Shown here: piece after piece, positions 33,551 to 42,098 of the stretch
How positions within the stretch are numbered: the first letter of the stretch is position 1
Layout: the number at the start of each line of letters is the position of its first letter
NCBI RefSeq assembly: GCF_005405305.1
Contig: NZ_BJDU01000002.1
Span: 1-64,000, forward strand
DNA from: Companilactobacillus formosensis
GTDB taxonomy: Bacteria; Bacillota; Bacilli; Lactobacillales; Lactobacillaceae
Length of the DNA: 64,000 nt
Reading direction: 5' to 3'
Position numbers and translations under genes: made by a program
Notes under the pieces: generated by a model
Told to the model about the DNA's origin: nothing
Databases searched by the model: none
The model's input: the letters and a program-made list of their open reading frames with translations, nothing else

Positions 33551-36226
33551 TTGAAAGATACTCGATATTATGCACTGGATAAAACTTCACTGTTGGACAA
33601 GTTCCAAACTAGTGAAGCTGGATTAAGTACCGACCAAGCTAAAAAACGTTTGGAAGAAAATGGACCTAATACTTTAGCACAAGGTAAAAAGAAGAATTTG
33701 TTCCAAAGGTTCTTCGATCAATTTAAGGATTTTATGATTATTGTTTTATTAGTGGCCGCATTAATTTCGGGATTTGTCGCTCAAGAGTGGGCTGATGCTG
33801 CTTTGATTTTGGCCGTAGTTATTATTAATGCTGTTTTTGGAGTTTTTCAAGAATCAAAAGCCGAAGAAGCTATTGATGCATTGAAAGAAATGTCAACGCC
33901 TGAAGCACATATCAAGCGAAATGGTAAACTAGAGACAGTTAGTAGCGAAGCCTTAGTAGTTGGGGATGTTGTTTTACTAGAAGCTGGAGATATTGTACCA
34001 GCAGATATTCGTTTAATTGATTCAGCTTCGATGAAGATTGAAGAAGCTGCTTTGACTGGTGAATCAGTTCCGGTTGAAAAAGAAGCAGAAACTTTACCTG
34101 ATGAGGATATCCCATTAGGTGATCGTAAAAATATGGCTTATATGAATAGTAATGTTACTTACGGTCGTGGAGTCGGTATCGTAGTAGGTGTCGGTATGGA
34201 TACGCAAGTTGGTCAAATTGCTGGGATGATCAACAAAGCTGAAGAAACAAGTACACCTCTGCAAGATAATTTGAACTCTCTTGGTAAAACTTTGACTTGG
34301 TTGATTCTAGGAATCGCTGCAGTGATTTTTGCAGTCGGTATTTTCAATAATCATTCTGGATTGCCAATGAATGAATTAGTTATCAATATGATGTTGGTTG
34401 CAATTTCCCTAGCCGTTGCTGCAATTCCGGAAGGTTTGCCAGCTATCGTAACGATTATTTTGGCATTAGGTACAACAAGAATGGCCAAGCGTAAAGCTTT
34501 AGTTAGAAAGCTTCCAGCTGTTGAAACTTTGGGTAGTACCGATATTGTTGCTTCTGATAAGACTGGTACTTTAACTCAAAATAAAATGACAGTTGAAAAA
34601 TTCTATCAATATGGCAAATTAAATGATGCTTCATCAAAAATTACTGGAGCTGATAAAGTTCTACAAGTTATGACGTTTGCTAATGATACAAAAATTCAAA
34701 ACGATGGCGTCTTAGTAGGTGATCCAACTGAAACAGCCTTAATTCAATTTGGTTTTGACCATGACTATCAAGTTGAAGATGAGTTGAAAAAGGAACCACG
34801 TGTTGCGGAAGTACCATTCGATTCAGAACGTAAATTGATGTCAACGATTCACAAGTTGTCTGATGGCAAGTTCTTAGTGGCAGTCAAAGGTGCTCCTGAC
34901 ATGTTATTGCAACGAGTTACTAAACTGCAAAAAAGTTCTGATGAAGTAGTTGATTTTACTGATACTGATAAAACAGAAATTTTAAAGCAAAATAAATCAA
35001 TGGCAACCCAAGCTTTGAGAGTTTTGGCTATGGGTTACAAAATTATTGATGCTATTCCACAAACTGTTGATTCAAAAACTGTTGAAAATGATTTAGTTTT
35101 TGCTGGTTTGATTGGAATGATTGATCCAGAACGTCCAGAAGCTGCTAAGGCGGTTGCTGATGCCAAAAAAGCGGGTATTCGACCAATGATGATTACCGGT
35201 GACCATCAAGATACTGCTGAAGCGATTGCGGTTCGTTTAGGAATCATTGAGGCTGGCGATGACGATGCAGTTATTACTGGGGCTCAGTTGGACCAAATGA
35301 GTGACGATGAATTTGAAAAGAATGTTCAACGTTATTCAGTCTATGCTCGTGTATCTCCAGAACATAAAGTAAGAATCGTTAAGGCTTGGCAAGATAAAGG
35401 TAAAGTCGTTGCGATGACTGGTGACGGTGTTAATGATGCGCCAGCTTTGAAATCAGCTGATATTGGTATCGGTATGGGTATTACTGGTACAGAAGTTTCC
35501 AAGGGAGCTTCTGATATGGTTTTGGCTGACGACAATTTTGCCACAATTATTGTTGCCGTTGAAGAAGGTCGTAAAGTCTTCTCTAATATTCAAAAATCGA
35601 TTCAATATTTACTTTCAGCTAACTTAGGTGAAGTTTTGACATTGTTCATGATGACTTTGTTAGGCTGGGATATTTTACTACCAGTTCAATTGCTTTGGAT
35701 CAATTTGGCAACTGATACTTTCCCAGCAATTGCTTTGGGTGTTGAACCAACTGAGCCAGGCATTATGGACAAAAAACCTCGTGGACGTCGCTCAAGTTTC
35801 TTGGGTGGGGGAATTGGTTCTTCAATCGTTTATCAAGGTATTCTTGAAGGATTGATCACTTTGGGAGTTTATGGTTTGGCAATCATGTTCCCAGTCCATA
35901 CAGCTAATGATGCAATGCATGCTGATGCTTTAACAATGGCTTATGCAACTTTAGCCTTGATTCAATTGTTCCATGCATTTAATGTTAAATCGACTTATCA
36001 ATCTATTTTTAAAGTTCATATGTTCAAGAACAAGATGTTCAATATTGGTGTATTAACATCGTTTATCATGGTAGCAGCGACAATCGTTGTTCCTGGATTT
36101 AACAGTTTGTTCCACGTTACTGAATTGAATTTAGAACAATGGTTGATTGTCTTAGGTGCTGGAGTCTTAATGATTTTAATCGTTGAAATCGTTAAATTCT
36201 TCCAACGTCGTGCTGGCAAAAAGTAA
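33551..36226 (+). CDS. P-type cation ATPase (Ca2+/Mn2+ exporter, P2A)
   Basis: About 891 residues. Landmarks are TGES (actuator), PEGLP in M4, the phosphorylated DKTGTLT, and TGDGVNDAPALK. Both calcium-site signatures of SERCA-type pumps seem present: SANLGE in M5 and NLATDTFP in M6. Start is TTG 33551 with AAAGGAGGGG six bases upstream; the frame opens at 33365, but that part is the riboswitch. The preceding Mn2+ riboswitch argues for manganese export, as for lactococcal YoaB; calcium is the alternative. A terminator follows. Confidence 0.88.
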   Translation: MKDTRYYALDKTSLLDKFQTSEAGLSTDQAKKRLEENGPNTLAQGKKKNLFQRFFDQFKDFMIIVLLVAALISGFVAQEWADAALILAVVIINAVFGVFQESKAEEAIDALKEMSTPEAHIKRNGKLETVSSEALVVGDVVLLEAGDIVPADIRLIDSASMKIEEAALTGESVPVEKEAETLPDEDIPLGDRKNMAYMNSNVTYGRGVGIVVGVGMDTQVGQIAGMINKAEETSTPLQDNLNSLGKTLTWLILGIAAVIFAVGIFNNHSGLPMNELVINMMLVAISLAVAAIPEGLPAIVTIILALGTTRMAKRKALVRKLPAVETLGSTDIVASDKTGTLTQNKMTVEKFYQYGKLNDASSKITGADKVLQVMTFANDTKIQNDGVLVGDPTETALIQFGFDHDYQVEDELKKEPRVAEVPFDSERKLMSTIHKLSDGKFLVAVKGAPDMLLQRVTKLQKSSDEVVDFTDTDKTEILKQNKSMATQALRVLAMGYKIIDAIPQTVDSKTVENDLVFAGLIGMIDPERPEAAKAVADAKKAGIRPMMITGDHQDTAEAIAVRLGIIEAGDDDAVITGAQLDQMSDDEFEKNVQRYSVYARVSPEHKVRIVKAWQDKGKVVAMTGDGVNDAPALKSADIGIGMGITGTEVSKGASDMVLADDNFATIIVAVEEGRKVFSNIQKSIQYLLSANLGEVLTLFMMTLLGWDILLPVQLLWINLATDTFPAIALGVEPTEPGIMDKKPRGRRSSFLGGGIGSSIVYQGILEGLITLGVYGLAIMFPVHTANDAMHADALTMAYATLALIQLFHAFNVKSTYQSIFKVHMFKNKMFNIGVLTSFIMVAATIVVPGFNSLFHVTELNLEQWLIVLGAGVLMILIVEIVKFFQRRAGKK

Positions 36227-36241
36227 TGTGTGAAAACAAAT

Positions 36242-36279
36242 AAGACCTCGATATCAAATTAGATGTCGAGGCCTTTTTG
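36242..36279. terminator. Terminator after the P-type ATPase gene
   Basis: AAGACCTCGATATC pairs with GATGTCGAGGCCTT (one mismatch), followed by a short T-run. Confidence 0.75.
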
Positions 36280-36306
36280 CGTATTTTTGAATTTTTTAGT
36301 AAATGA

Positions 36307-36714
36307 TTAGCAGATTTGGTCGCCGAGTTTTTCCATCTTTTGACGACGTTCTTCAGCAGTTTCAGGTTTAACGTTTCTCCAATCAACAACTGAAAGGGCA
36401 CCGTCTAAAATACCTGAGTTGTCTTTAAGGGCTAAAGCATTGTGCCATAGAGAAATGTTTAGACCGGCAGTAAAGAAGTCTGTATATTGAGGTTCAGTTG
36501 CTAGTTTGTAGCCAGCATTGTTTTCGATCGGAACAGTATATTTAGGATCATTTTCATTAAGAATAACTAGTTGAAATTTATCACCAATGGCACAGCTGCC
36601 ACCAAGACTTGAGTACTTGTTTGAACCATCGTCGGTAGTCAAGATCATTGTGCTTCCTGCTGGAATTTTATCAGCTAAGTATTTTTGTGCATCGTCTTTA
36701 ATATTAATTTTCAT
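36307..36714 (-). CDS. HesB/YqkB-like small protein, copy A
   Basis: A 135-residue protein like those annotated in lactobacilli as iron-sulfur cluster biosynthesis family (YqkB branch of HesB-like folds). Family features are the MKINIKDDAQKYLADKI start, TTDDGSNKYSSLGGSCAIGD, and DNSGILDGALSVVDWRN. The three-cysteine set of IscA/HesB scaffolds is absent: only one internal Cys and a C-terminal Cys (KLGDQIC) are present. AAAGGA precedes ATG 36714. A second copy lies just upstream and a more distant one at 39423. Function is unproven. Confidence 0.6.
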   Translation of the reverse strand: MKINIKDDAQKYLADKIPAGSTMILTTDDGSNKYSSLGGSCAIGDKFQLVILNENDPKYTVPIENNAGYKLATEPQYTDFFTAGLNISLWHNALALKDNSGILDGALSVVDWRNVKPETAEERRQKMEKLGDQIC

Positions 36715-36745
36715 AAGTTAAGATCCTTTCCGTTACAATAATTTG

Positions 36746-36774
36746 AATTGTGTAACACTGATTCGCTCACAATT
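36746..36774. promoter_or_regulatory. TTGTG/CACAA dyad upstream of copy A
   Basis: AATTGTG (36746-36752) and CACAATT (36768-36774) form a 7-base inverted repeat 32 bases upstream of the copy A start. The same TTGTG and CACAA half-sites recur before copy B. Confidence 0.35.
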
Positions 36775-36883
36775 ATTCTCATTACGTTCTTTAAGTTACA
36801 GCATATTGTGAATACTTGCAAATCATCAGCTCAATAAAGCAAAATATATTTTTTGATAATTAGATAAATTAATCACAAACTGA

Positions 36884-37294
36884 TTAACAAATTTGGTCAC
36901 CAAGTTTAATCATTTTGTCGCGGCGTTCTTGGTCAGTTTCAGGTTTAACATTTCTCCAGTCGACAACGGCTAGGGAACCATCTAAGATACCTGAATTATC
37001 TTTAAGAGCCAAAGCATTGTGCCATACAGAAATGTTTAGGCCATTACCTAATAAATCAGCATCAGATGGGGATGTCTTAAGATCAAGACCAGCATCATTT
37101 TCTAAATCGATTGTGTAGTTAGGATCTTCATCTTTTAAAATAACAATTTGGAATTTGTCACCGATAGCACAGCTACCACCAAGACTTGAGTATTTATTTG
37201 AACCATCATCGGTTGTAAGAATCATTTTAGCGTCTGTAGGAACAGCTTTATTTTTTAAATATGTTTGAGTTTCTTCTTTAATATTGATTTTCAT
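36884..37294 (-). CDS. HesB/YqkB-like small protein, copy B
   Basis: A 136-residue paralogue of the copy at 36307. The central block TDDGSNKYSSLGGSCAIGDK is identical, and the WHNALALKDNSGILDG and KPET..R..K..KLGDQIC segments are shared, so the pair is a recent tandem duplication. I choose ATG 37294 (MKINIKEETQ), which aligns with copy A and has AAAGGA upstream; the 15-residue extension to 37339 is not supported. The promoter region is bracketed by two 17-base inverted repeats. The C-terminal cysteine is a conserved oddity; function is unproven. Confidence 0.6.
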   Translation of the reverse strand: MKINIKEETQTYLKNKAVPTDAKMILTTDDGSNKYSSLGGSCAIGDKFQIVILKDEDPNYTIDLENDAGLDLKTSPSDADLLGNGLNISVWHNALALKDNSGILDGSLAVVDWRNVKPETDQERRDKMIKLGDQIC

Positions 37295-37342
37295 TTTATA
37301 TAAGGTCCTTTCGGGAACTGAATTTTTATTGATTGCCAAACA

Positions 37343-37408
37343 TTAAGTTGTGTACAATCTTTATTACAGTTAATACTATATCACGTAAATCGATTGTGCA
37401 CAACTTAA
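37343..37408. promoter_or_regulatory. Paired 17-bp inverted repeats bracketing the copy B promoter
   Basis: TTAAGTTGTGTACAATC (37343-37359) and GATTGTGCACAACTTAA (37392-37408) are reverse complements with one mismatch, around 32 bases. Each arm is itself a dyad (TTGTGTACAA with one mismatched pair, TTGTGCACAA perfect), so they look like two operator copies on either side of a minus-strand promoter. Confidence 0.55.
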
Positions 37409-37518
37409 ATGATTGAAAAAATTATTATATTGTTCTTAAATTTTGTAAGAAACCCGGTATATCAATGATAAAGACGGTATACTTTGGATAAATAATTTTT
37501 TGTTATAGGGGGAGAATC

Positions 37519-38481
37519 ATGTTTAAAAAGAAAATTTCTGTAATTATTGCAGCGATTGCTTCACTAGTAACAGTATTTTTCTGCGTTACTACGGTTGATG
37601 CCGCCCGGATGGATATGGTCGATGTGTCAAATCATAATGGTGCTATGACAGTCGCTAACTTTCAAGATATGCATGATAATTATGGTGTAAAAGCGGCTGT
37701 TACTAAAATCAGTGAAGGAACTACTTATAAGGATGCTTATGCAGCTAATAATATTAAGACAGCTCAAGCTGCTGGACTATACATCCATGGTTATCATTAT
37801 GCTCACTATAGTAATGTAAATGAAGCTATTGCTGAAGCTAATTTTGCTGCCCAAACTGCCAAGGCCGATGGATTGCCAGCGGGAGCCGTTTTAGTAACTG
37901 ACGTCGAAAGTACTGAACAACAACACAACGATCCAAATTTAAACACTCAAAGTAATATTGCTTTCATTAATCAGGTAGCAAAATATGGCTATCGTTCCGA
38001 TATTTATACGATGGGATCTTGGGCTAATTTGGTCATGCAAGTTAAAAAAGGTTGGATAGCTGCTTATCCTTTGGATGCTACTGATCAATATTGGTATTCC
38101 AATGCTCATGGATGGCAATGGACGAGTCACTATCAATTCGATGGCAGCTACGGCAATTTTGATGTTTCACAGCTTTATGATAATTATTTTACGAGTTATC
38201 AAACACCACAAATTGTTAGTGTAGATAATAGTAGTAATCAAACTAATAATAATTCGACAAATAATGCAATTTCTTCAAAAGGGGTAATTAATGTAAATAA
38301 TACTAATGGTAGTTATGTACCTTTAGTGGCCATTCAAAATAACACTACTAAGACGATAACTAACCGTGCCTTAGCTAACAATACTCCTTGGGTAACTGAT
38401 CAAACGAAGACTATCGATGGTGTTACTTATCATCGTGTTGCTACAAACGAGTGGGTCGATGCTAAATATATTATTGGATAA
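37519..38481 (+). CDS. Secreted GH25 lysozyme with one SLAP-like module
   Basis: A 320-residue paralogue of the lysozyme at 32155. Signal peptide of about 29 residues (KKKISVIIAAIASLVTVFFCVTTVDA). GH25 motifs are DMVDVSNHNGAM, TKISEGTTY, IHGYHYAHY and VTDVEST. An Asn/Thr-rich linker precedes one C-terminal module (RALANNTPWVTDQTKTIDG, YHRVATNEWV). GGGGGAG precedes ATG 37519. Likely a secreted, wall-bound muramidase. With one module where the paralogue has two, the pair shows module copy-number change. Confidence 0.88.
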   Translation: MFKKKISVIIAAIASLVTVFFCVTTVDAARMDMVDVSNHNGAMTVANFQDMHDNYGVKAAVTKISEGTTYKDAYAANNIKTAQAAGLYIHGYHYAHYSNVNEAIAEANFAAQTAKADGLPAGAVLVTDVESTEQQHNDPNLNTQSNIAFINQVAKYGYRSDIYTMGSWANLVMQVKKGWIAAYPLDATDQYWYSNAHGWQWTSHYQFDGSYGNFDVSQLYDNYFTSYQTPQIVSVDNSSNQTNNNSTNNAISSKGVINVNNTNGSYVPLVAIQNNTTKTITNRALANNTPWVTDQTKTIDGVTYHRVATNEWVDAKYIIG

Positions 38482-38486
38482 AAATA

Positions 38487-38518
38487 AACCAATTGGGAAT
38501 TTCCCAGTTGGCTTTTTA
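38487..38518. terminator. Terminator after the second GH25 gene
   Basis: CCAATTGGGAA pairs with TTCCCAGTTGG (one G-U), followed by a T-run; convergent with the acetyltransferase gene. Confidence 0.78.
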
Positions 38519-38520
38519 AT

Positions 38521-39135
38521 TTACAAAACATTTTTATATAATAGGAAACAAGTTAATGGTATTGGATCATTTTGATCTAAAGTGACATTAGTTTGGTCAA
38601 AGATTTTAAATCCTTTTTTTAAATAAAACTGATAATCACAATTTGAATCAGTGAAGACATAGATTAGTTGATTGTGAAGTTTATTTTCTAACGCTTTGAG
38701 TAATTGTGTACCAATACCTTGATGTTTGATATTAGAATCAACAGCAAAGAAAGTAATTTCACCATCAGGCTTGTTTTTCATAAATTGTTTGAGCATTCTT
38801 TGATTGGCTTGGTCGTAAGTTTTTGCCATATCGTCATTGTCAAAAAGATTAATTAACTTATTACCTAAATTGACGGTTAAATTTCTCTTTAGACTGGAAT
38901 ATTTTAATTTTTGAAAATTAACTCTTGCAAAAATAAATCCGACTAATTTATTTTCTAAGTAAGCTCCTAAAGCGATAGTGGAGTTCTTTAATTCCATTTC
39001 CGCTACGATTTTACTGTAAAAATACAGAGCAAATTTGTTCTCGACGTACTTGTCGAATTGCATGCCTGTAGTCGCAAATTGACGGACTTTTTCAAGGTCT
39101 GTGGGGTTAAATTCTTTAATTTGGATTTTAGTCAT
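38521..39135 (-). CDS. GNAT family N-acetyltransferase
   Basis: A 204-residue acetyltransferase using acetyl-CoA. The cofactor site is DSNIKHQGIGTQLLKALENKL (about residues 130-150), matching motif A with Q-x-x-G-x-G. A DYQFYLKKGFKIF segment (motif B) follows. The N-terminal half is basic and helical. The acceptor is unknown: small molecule, ribosomal protein or antibiotic are all possible. AAAGGAG precedes ATG 39135. It is a single gene between terminators. Confidence 0.85.
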   Translation of the reverse strand: MTKIQIKEFNPTDLEKVRQFATTGMQFDKYVENKFALYFYSKIVAEMELKNSTIALGAYLENKLVGFIFARVNFQKLKYSSLKRNLTVNLGNKLINLFDNDDMAKTYDQANQRMLKQFMKNKPDGEITFFAVDSNIKHQGIGTQLLKALENKLHNQLIYVFTDSNCDYQFYLKKGFKIFDQTNVTLDQNDPIPLTCFLLYKNVL

Positions 39136-39190
39136 TTAAAACTCCTTTATTTGAATATGGGCTGAGTGCCATTGGAATATAAATAATTTG

Positions 39191-39391
39191 ATGGAAATTT
39201 TGAATAAAGCAAGTAAGCAATTATCAAGTTCTAATGATTATCATCAAGTTTCAGCAACTCTCAACAAATCATTGCAATTTTGGGGTTTGGGTCACATGCA
39301 TGGTCCAGAAGCTTTGAATACATTATATCAAGCTACGATTGAAGGTACACGTGGTCGAGCACATCAAAAATTGCCAACCGGTTTAGATTAA
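39191..39391 (+). CDS. Small conserved-looking hypothetical protein
   Basis: 66 residues, soluble, with an orderly composition (LNKSLQFWGLGHMHGPEALNTLYQATIEGTRGRAHQKLPTGLD) that reads like a real protein. There is no strong Shine-Dalgarno before ATG 39191 (or TTG 39188), so the start is uncertain. A perfectly placed terminator follows. I do not recognise the family. Confidence 0.5.
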   Translation: MEILNKASKQLSSSNDYHQVSATLNKSLQFWGLGHMHGPEALNTLYQATIEGTRGRAHQKLPTGLD

Positions 39392-39428
39392 AAAAGTCAG
39401 AATCCAATTAGGGTTCTGACTTTTATTT
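39390..39428. terminator. Bidirectional terminator
   Basis: AAAAAAGTCAGAATCC, loop AATTA, GGGTTCTGACTTTT (one G-U), between the small plus-strand gene and the convergent HesB/YqkB-like gene. Confidence 0.85.
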
Positions 39429-39776
39429 TGTGAGATTGCGCCAATCAATAACAGGAACAGCTGAATCCATCACGCCACCATTGTCACCAAGGACCAAAGC
39501 ACCATGAGAAAAATCGAGATTGAGACCATTACCGAATAAGTATTCCTCGGAAGGGTTCATCCAAATTTGATAGTCAGCATTGTTGTCAACTGAAATTGAA
39601 AACTTTGTGTCTAGTTTGTTAATGATAATTAGTTGAAAACTATAAACTAAAGCACAAGTAGCATTATTATTTGCATAACTGCTTGCTCCATCGGTTGTTG
39701 TTAAAAGCAAGTTACTTTTAGTTGGGATTTTATTGGCTAAGTATTTTTTAGCTTGTGGCTTGATATTTAATTTCAT
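39423..39776 (-). CDS. HesB/YqkB-like small protein, copy C
   Basis: A 117-residue divergent paralogue of copies A and B (KLNIKPQAKKYLANKIP at the start, TTDGASSYANNNATCALVYSFQ, then DNGGVMDSAVPVIDWRN). It keeps the single internal cysteine but stops before the C-terminal GDQIC tail. GAGG lies 8 bases before ATG 39776; the longer frame to 39845 runs into the upstream flavoprotein gene and is rejected. It follows that gene by 16 bases and is probably co-transcribed, a hint of a redox or metal-related role. Confidence 0.55.
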   Translation of the reverse strand: MKLNIKPQAKKYLANKIPTKSNLLLTTTDGASSYANNNATCALVYSFQLIIINKLDTKFSISVDNNADYQIWMNPSEEYLFGNGLNLDFSHGALVLGDNGGVMDSAVPVIDWRNLTK

Positions 39777-39792
39777 TGCGATGACCTCAAAC

Positions 39793-41154
39793 TTATTTTT
39801 GATTTTTTGAATATTGATATTCTTTATCGACAGCTTTTTGAGCAACTAAATTAAGATAATTAAAAGGTTCATCGAAATTTGGTGAGAAGAGCATATCAAG
39901 GTATGCTAATTGATCGATAGTGTTTTTATTTTGGATGATGACTGAAATAGTATTGGCTGATTGTGCAACCTCATGCTCACTCATCAGTTGAGCACCTAAA
40001 ATTTGACGTGATTTGCGATCATAAACTAATTCGATACTAACTTTAGCATTGGTAGGCATAAAATCAGGTCGATAGTTGTTTTCATAGAAAACTTCTTGGG
40101 CGTCGAAATTATCATTTAAGGCTTCATGTAAAGTTAAACCGGTACTGGCGACAGTGTTTCCAAATACTAGCATACCGGTTGTAGCTTGAGTACCCATAGT
40201 TTTGATTCTAGGTTCAACAACATTTGCTCCGGCCAAAGCGCCTTGTCTAATGGCATGCGATGCTAAAGGGATATACTTAGAATTGAGTGTTGGATTGTAA
40301 TGAACTTCGGTAACGTCACCAGCCGCAAAAATATCAGGGTCAGATGATTGCATGTATTCATTAGTAATAATGGCACCATTTTTGGCTAGTTTGACTTGTC
40401 CCTTGAGTAAATCAGCTTGAGGCAAGACACCAGGAGTAATTGTGACCATATCGACTAAATAATCACCAGCATTAGTTTTAACTAGCACCTTGCCGGCTTC
40501 AGTTTCGTTAAAGCGAGTCACTACAGTATTAGTCATTACTTTGACGTTATTGTCTAATAGTAATTTTTTGACTTTTTGAGCGATAGTTGTATCAAGGTAT
40601 TGGTCCAATAATTGTTCTTTACGTTGAAAGAGAATAACTTGGTGACCAGATTCTAAATAGCCTTCAGCTAGTTCAACTCCAGAATATCCTCCTCCCAAAA
40701 TAGCAATCGTCTTGGCATTTTTTGATGCTTTGTAAAGCTTCTGAGCCTGATCACAAGTTTTACAAAGCATTACTTTAGTGCTTTCAATACCTGGGATTAC
40801 GGGAATAGTAGTTTTAGAACCAGTCGTCATAATTAATTTGTCATATTTATCATGGACGAATTCCTTTGTTTGAAGATTTTGTGCCAAGATAGTATGAGCT
40901 TTGCTGTCGATTTCAATAACATCATGCTGCATGCGCATTTGTACACCTTTTTTAATAAATTGCTCTGGATTGGCATACATTGCCTCATTTAAATTTTTGA
41001 CAGAACCAGCAATATGCAAATAAGTTGCACATGACAAGTATGAAATACTTTGATTACGCTCGTAGACAGTTATAGTAGCGTCAGGATAGTATTTCAAACA
41101 TTGATTAATTGCAGCAATGCCAGCATGGGTACACCCAATTATGACTATTTTCAT
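39793..41154 (-). CDS. NADH oxidase / NADH peroxidase family flavoprotein
   Basis: A 453-residue FAD enzyme of the Nox/Npx/CoA-disulfide-reductase group. The FAD-binding start is KIVIIGCTHAG; His10 and the redox-active Cys42 (YLSCATYL) are both conserved. The NADH-binding GGGYSGVELAEG, the second FAD motif IFAAGDVTEV and a dimerisation domain ending LFSPNFDEPFN follow. It reduces O2 to water or H2O2 to water at the expense of NADH, regenerating NAD+. Oxidase versus peroxidase cannot be decided from sequence alone. Probably transcribed with HesB/YqkB-like copy C. Confidence 0.88.
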   Translation of the reverse strand: MKIVIIGCTHAGIAAINQCLKYYPDATITVYERNQSISYLSCATYLHIAGSVKNLNEAMYANPEQFIKKGVQMRMQHDVIEIDSKAHTILAQNLQTKEFVHDKYDKLIMTTGSKTTIPVIPGIESTKVMLCKTCDQAQKLYKASKNAKTIAILGGGYSGVELAEGYLESGHQVILFQRKEQLLDQYLDTTIAQKVKKLLLDNNVKVMTNTVVTRFNETEAGKVLVKTNAGDYLVDMVTITPGVLPQADLLKGQVKLAKNGAIITNEYMQSSDPDIFAAGDVTEVHYNPTLNSKYIPLASHAIRQGALAGANVVEPRIKTMGTQATTGMLVFGNTVASTGLTLHEALNDNFDAQEVFYENNYRPDFMPTNAKVSIELVYDRKSRQILGAQLMSEHEVAQSANTISVIIQNKNTIDQLAYLDMLFSPNFDEPFNYLNLVAQKAVDKEYQYSKNQK

Positions 41155-41284
41155 TAAATTATCACGACTTTTCTTTTAATATCCAAATATAAATATTTTA
41201 CTAAATGGACTATACTAAAAGTATATACGTTTTTGTTAAAAAAAGTAAATATATCGTTTTGATATATAAGGAAGAATTGAGATT

Positions 41285-41983
41285 ATGGATAAAATTTATC
41301 GTTATTTTGTACAACCACAAATTGATGTAAAAACAGATACCATTTTTGGTTATGAATTATTAATCAAGCAACTTACTCCCGAGGGATGGAGGTTGCCTAA
41401 ATCTTTTTCTGAAATCAGTACGGAGACGACTTCGAAATTATTGATTGCTACGACTAAAATCCTAGGCTTAAAAGTAGATTATTGTTCGGTCAATGTTAAT
41501 CGTGAACAATTGCTAGATACGAGGATGGAAGATGCTATCATTCAGAGTCAATTGCAATTATTTCCTACGAAAGTAGTTGTTGAATTAACCGAAGAAGAAG
41601 GGCCTAAGAAATATTCTGATGCTTTTTTGATTCCTCACTTACGTAAATTCATGGAACACGGGATGCAAATTTCTTTGGACGATGTTGGTACTGGCGATAA
41701 TAGTTTGGATGCAATCAGATGTTTTTTGCCAATGGCGTCCGAATTAAAATTTGCACTTCAAAATTTCAATTCACAAAACGAAGATCCCGACTTGCAAAAG
41801 AAATTGATCATGTGGCAAGGAATCAGCCAAGAATATGGTCAACGCTTGATTTTGGAAGGAATTGAAGATGCTGAAGATGCCAAAATGAGTAGTAATTTAG
41901 GTATCAATTTGCGCCAGGGTTATTACTATGGCAAACCAGAATTATTGTCTTTGCCAGGAGATGCTCAATTTATTAAAAAATAA
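41285..41983 (+). CDS. EAL-domain protein (cyclic di-GMP phosphodiesterase family)
   Basis: A 232-residue stand-alone EAL domain without sensor or GGDEF partner. Catalytic positions seem kept: Glu in GYELLIK (about residue 24), Asn in SVNVN, Glu in VELTEEE, the Asp pair in SLDDVGTGDN, Lys in ELKFA, Glu in ILEGIED and Gln in LRQGYYYGKP. It may therefore still hydrolyse c-di-GMP; the signature is ELL, not EAL. It is divergent from the flavoprotein gene and upstream of a PTS EIIC. No GGDEF gene lies in the window. Confidence 0.8.
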   Translation: MDKIYRYFVQPQIDVKTDTIFGYELLIKQLTPEGWRLPKSFSEISTETTSKLLIATTKILGLKVDYCSVNVNREQLLDTRMEDAIIQSQLQLFPTKVVVELTEEEGPKKYSDAFLIPHLRKFMEHGMQISLDDVGTGDNSLDAIRCFLPMASELKFALQNFNSQNEDPDLQKKLIMWQGISQEYGQRLILEGIEDAEDAKMSSNLGINLRQGYYYGKPELLSLPGDAQFIKK

Positions 41984-42098
41984 ATTTCAAATATTTTATT
42001 TTAAATATTATCCATTTTTAATAGATAAAAATAGTAAATAGGTCAATAATAGGCGAGTAATTATCATAAGTGTTATTAAACTCATGTGAGGGATAAAC

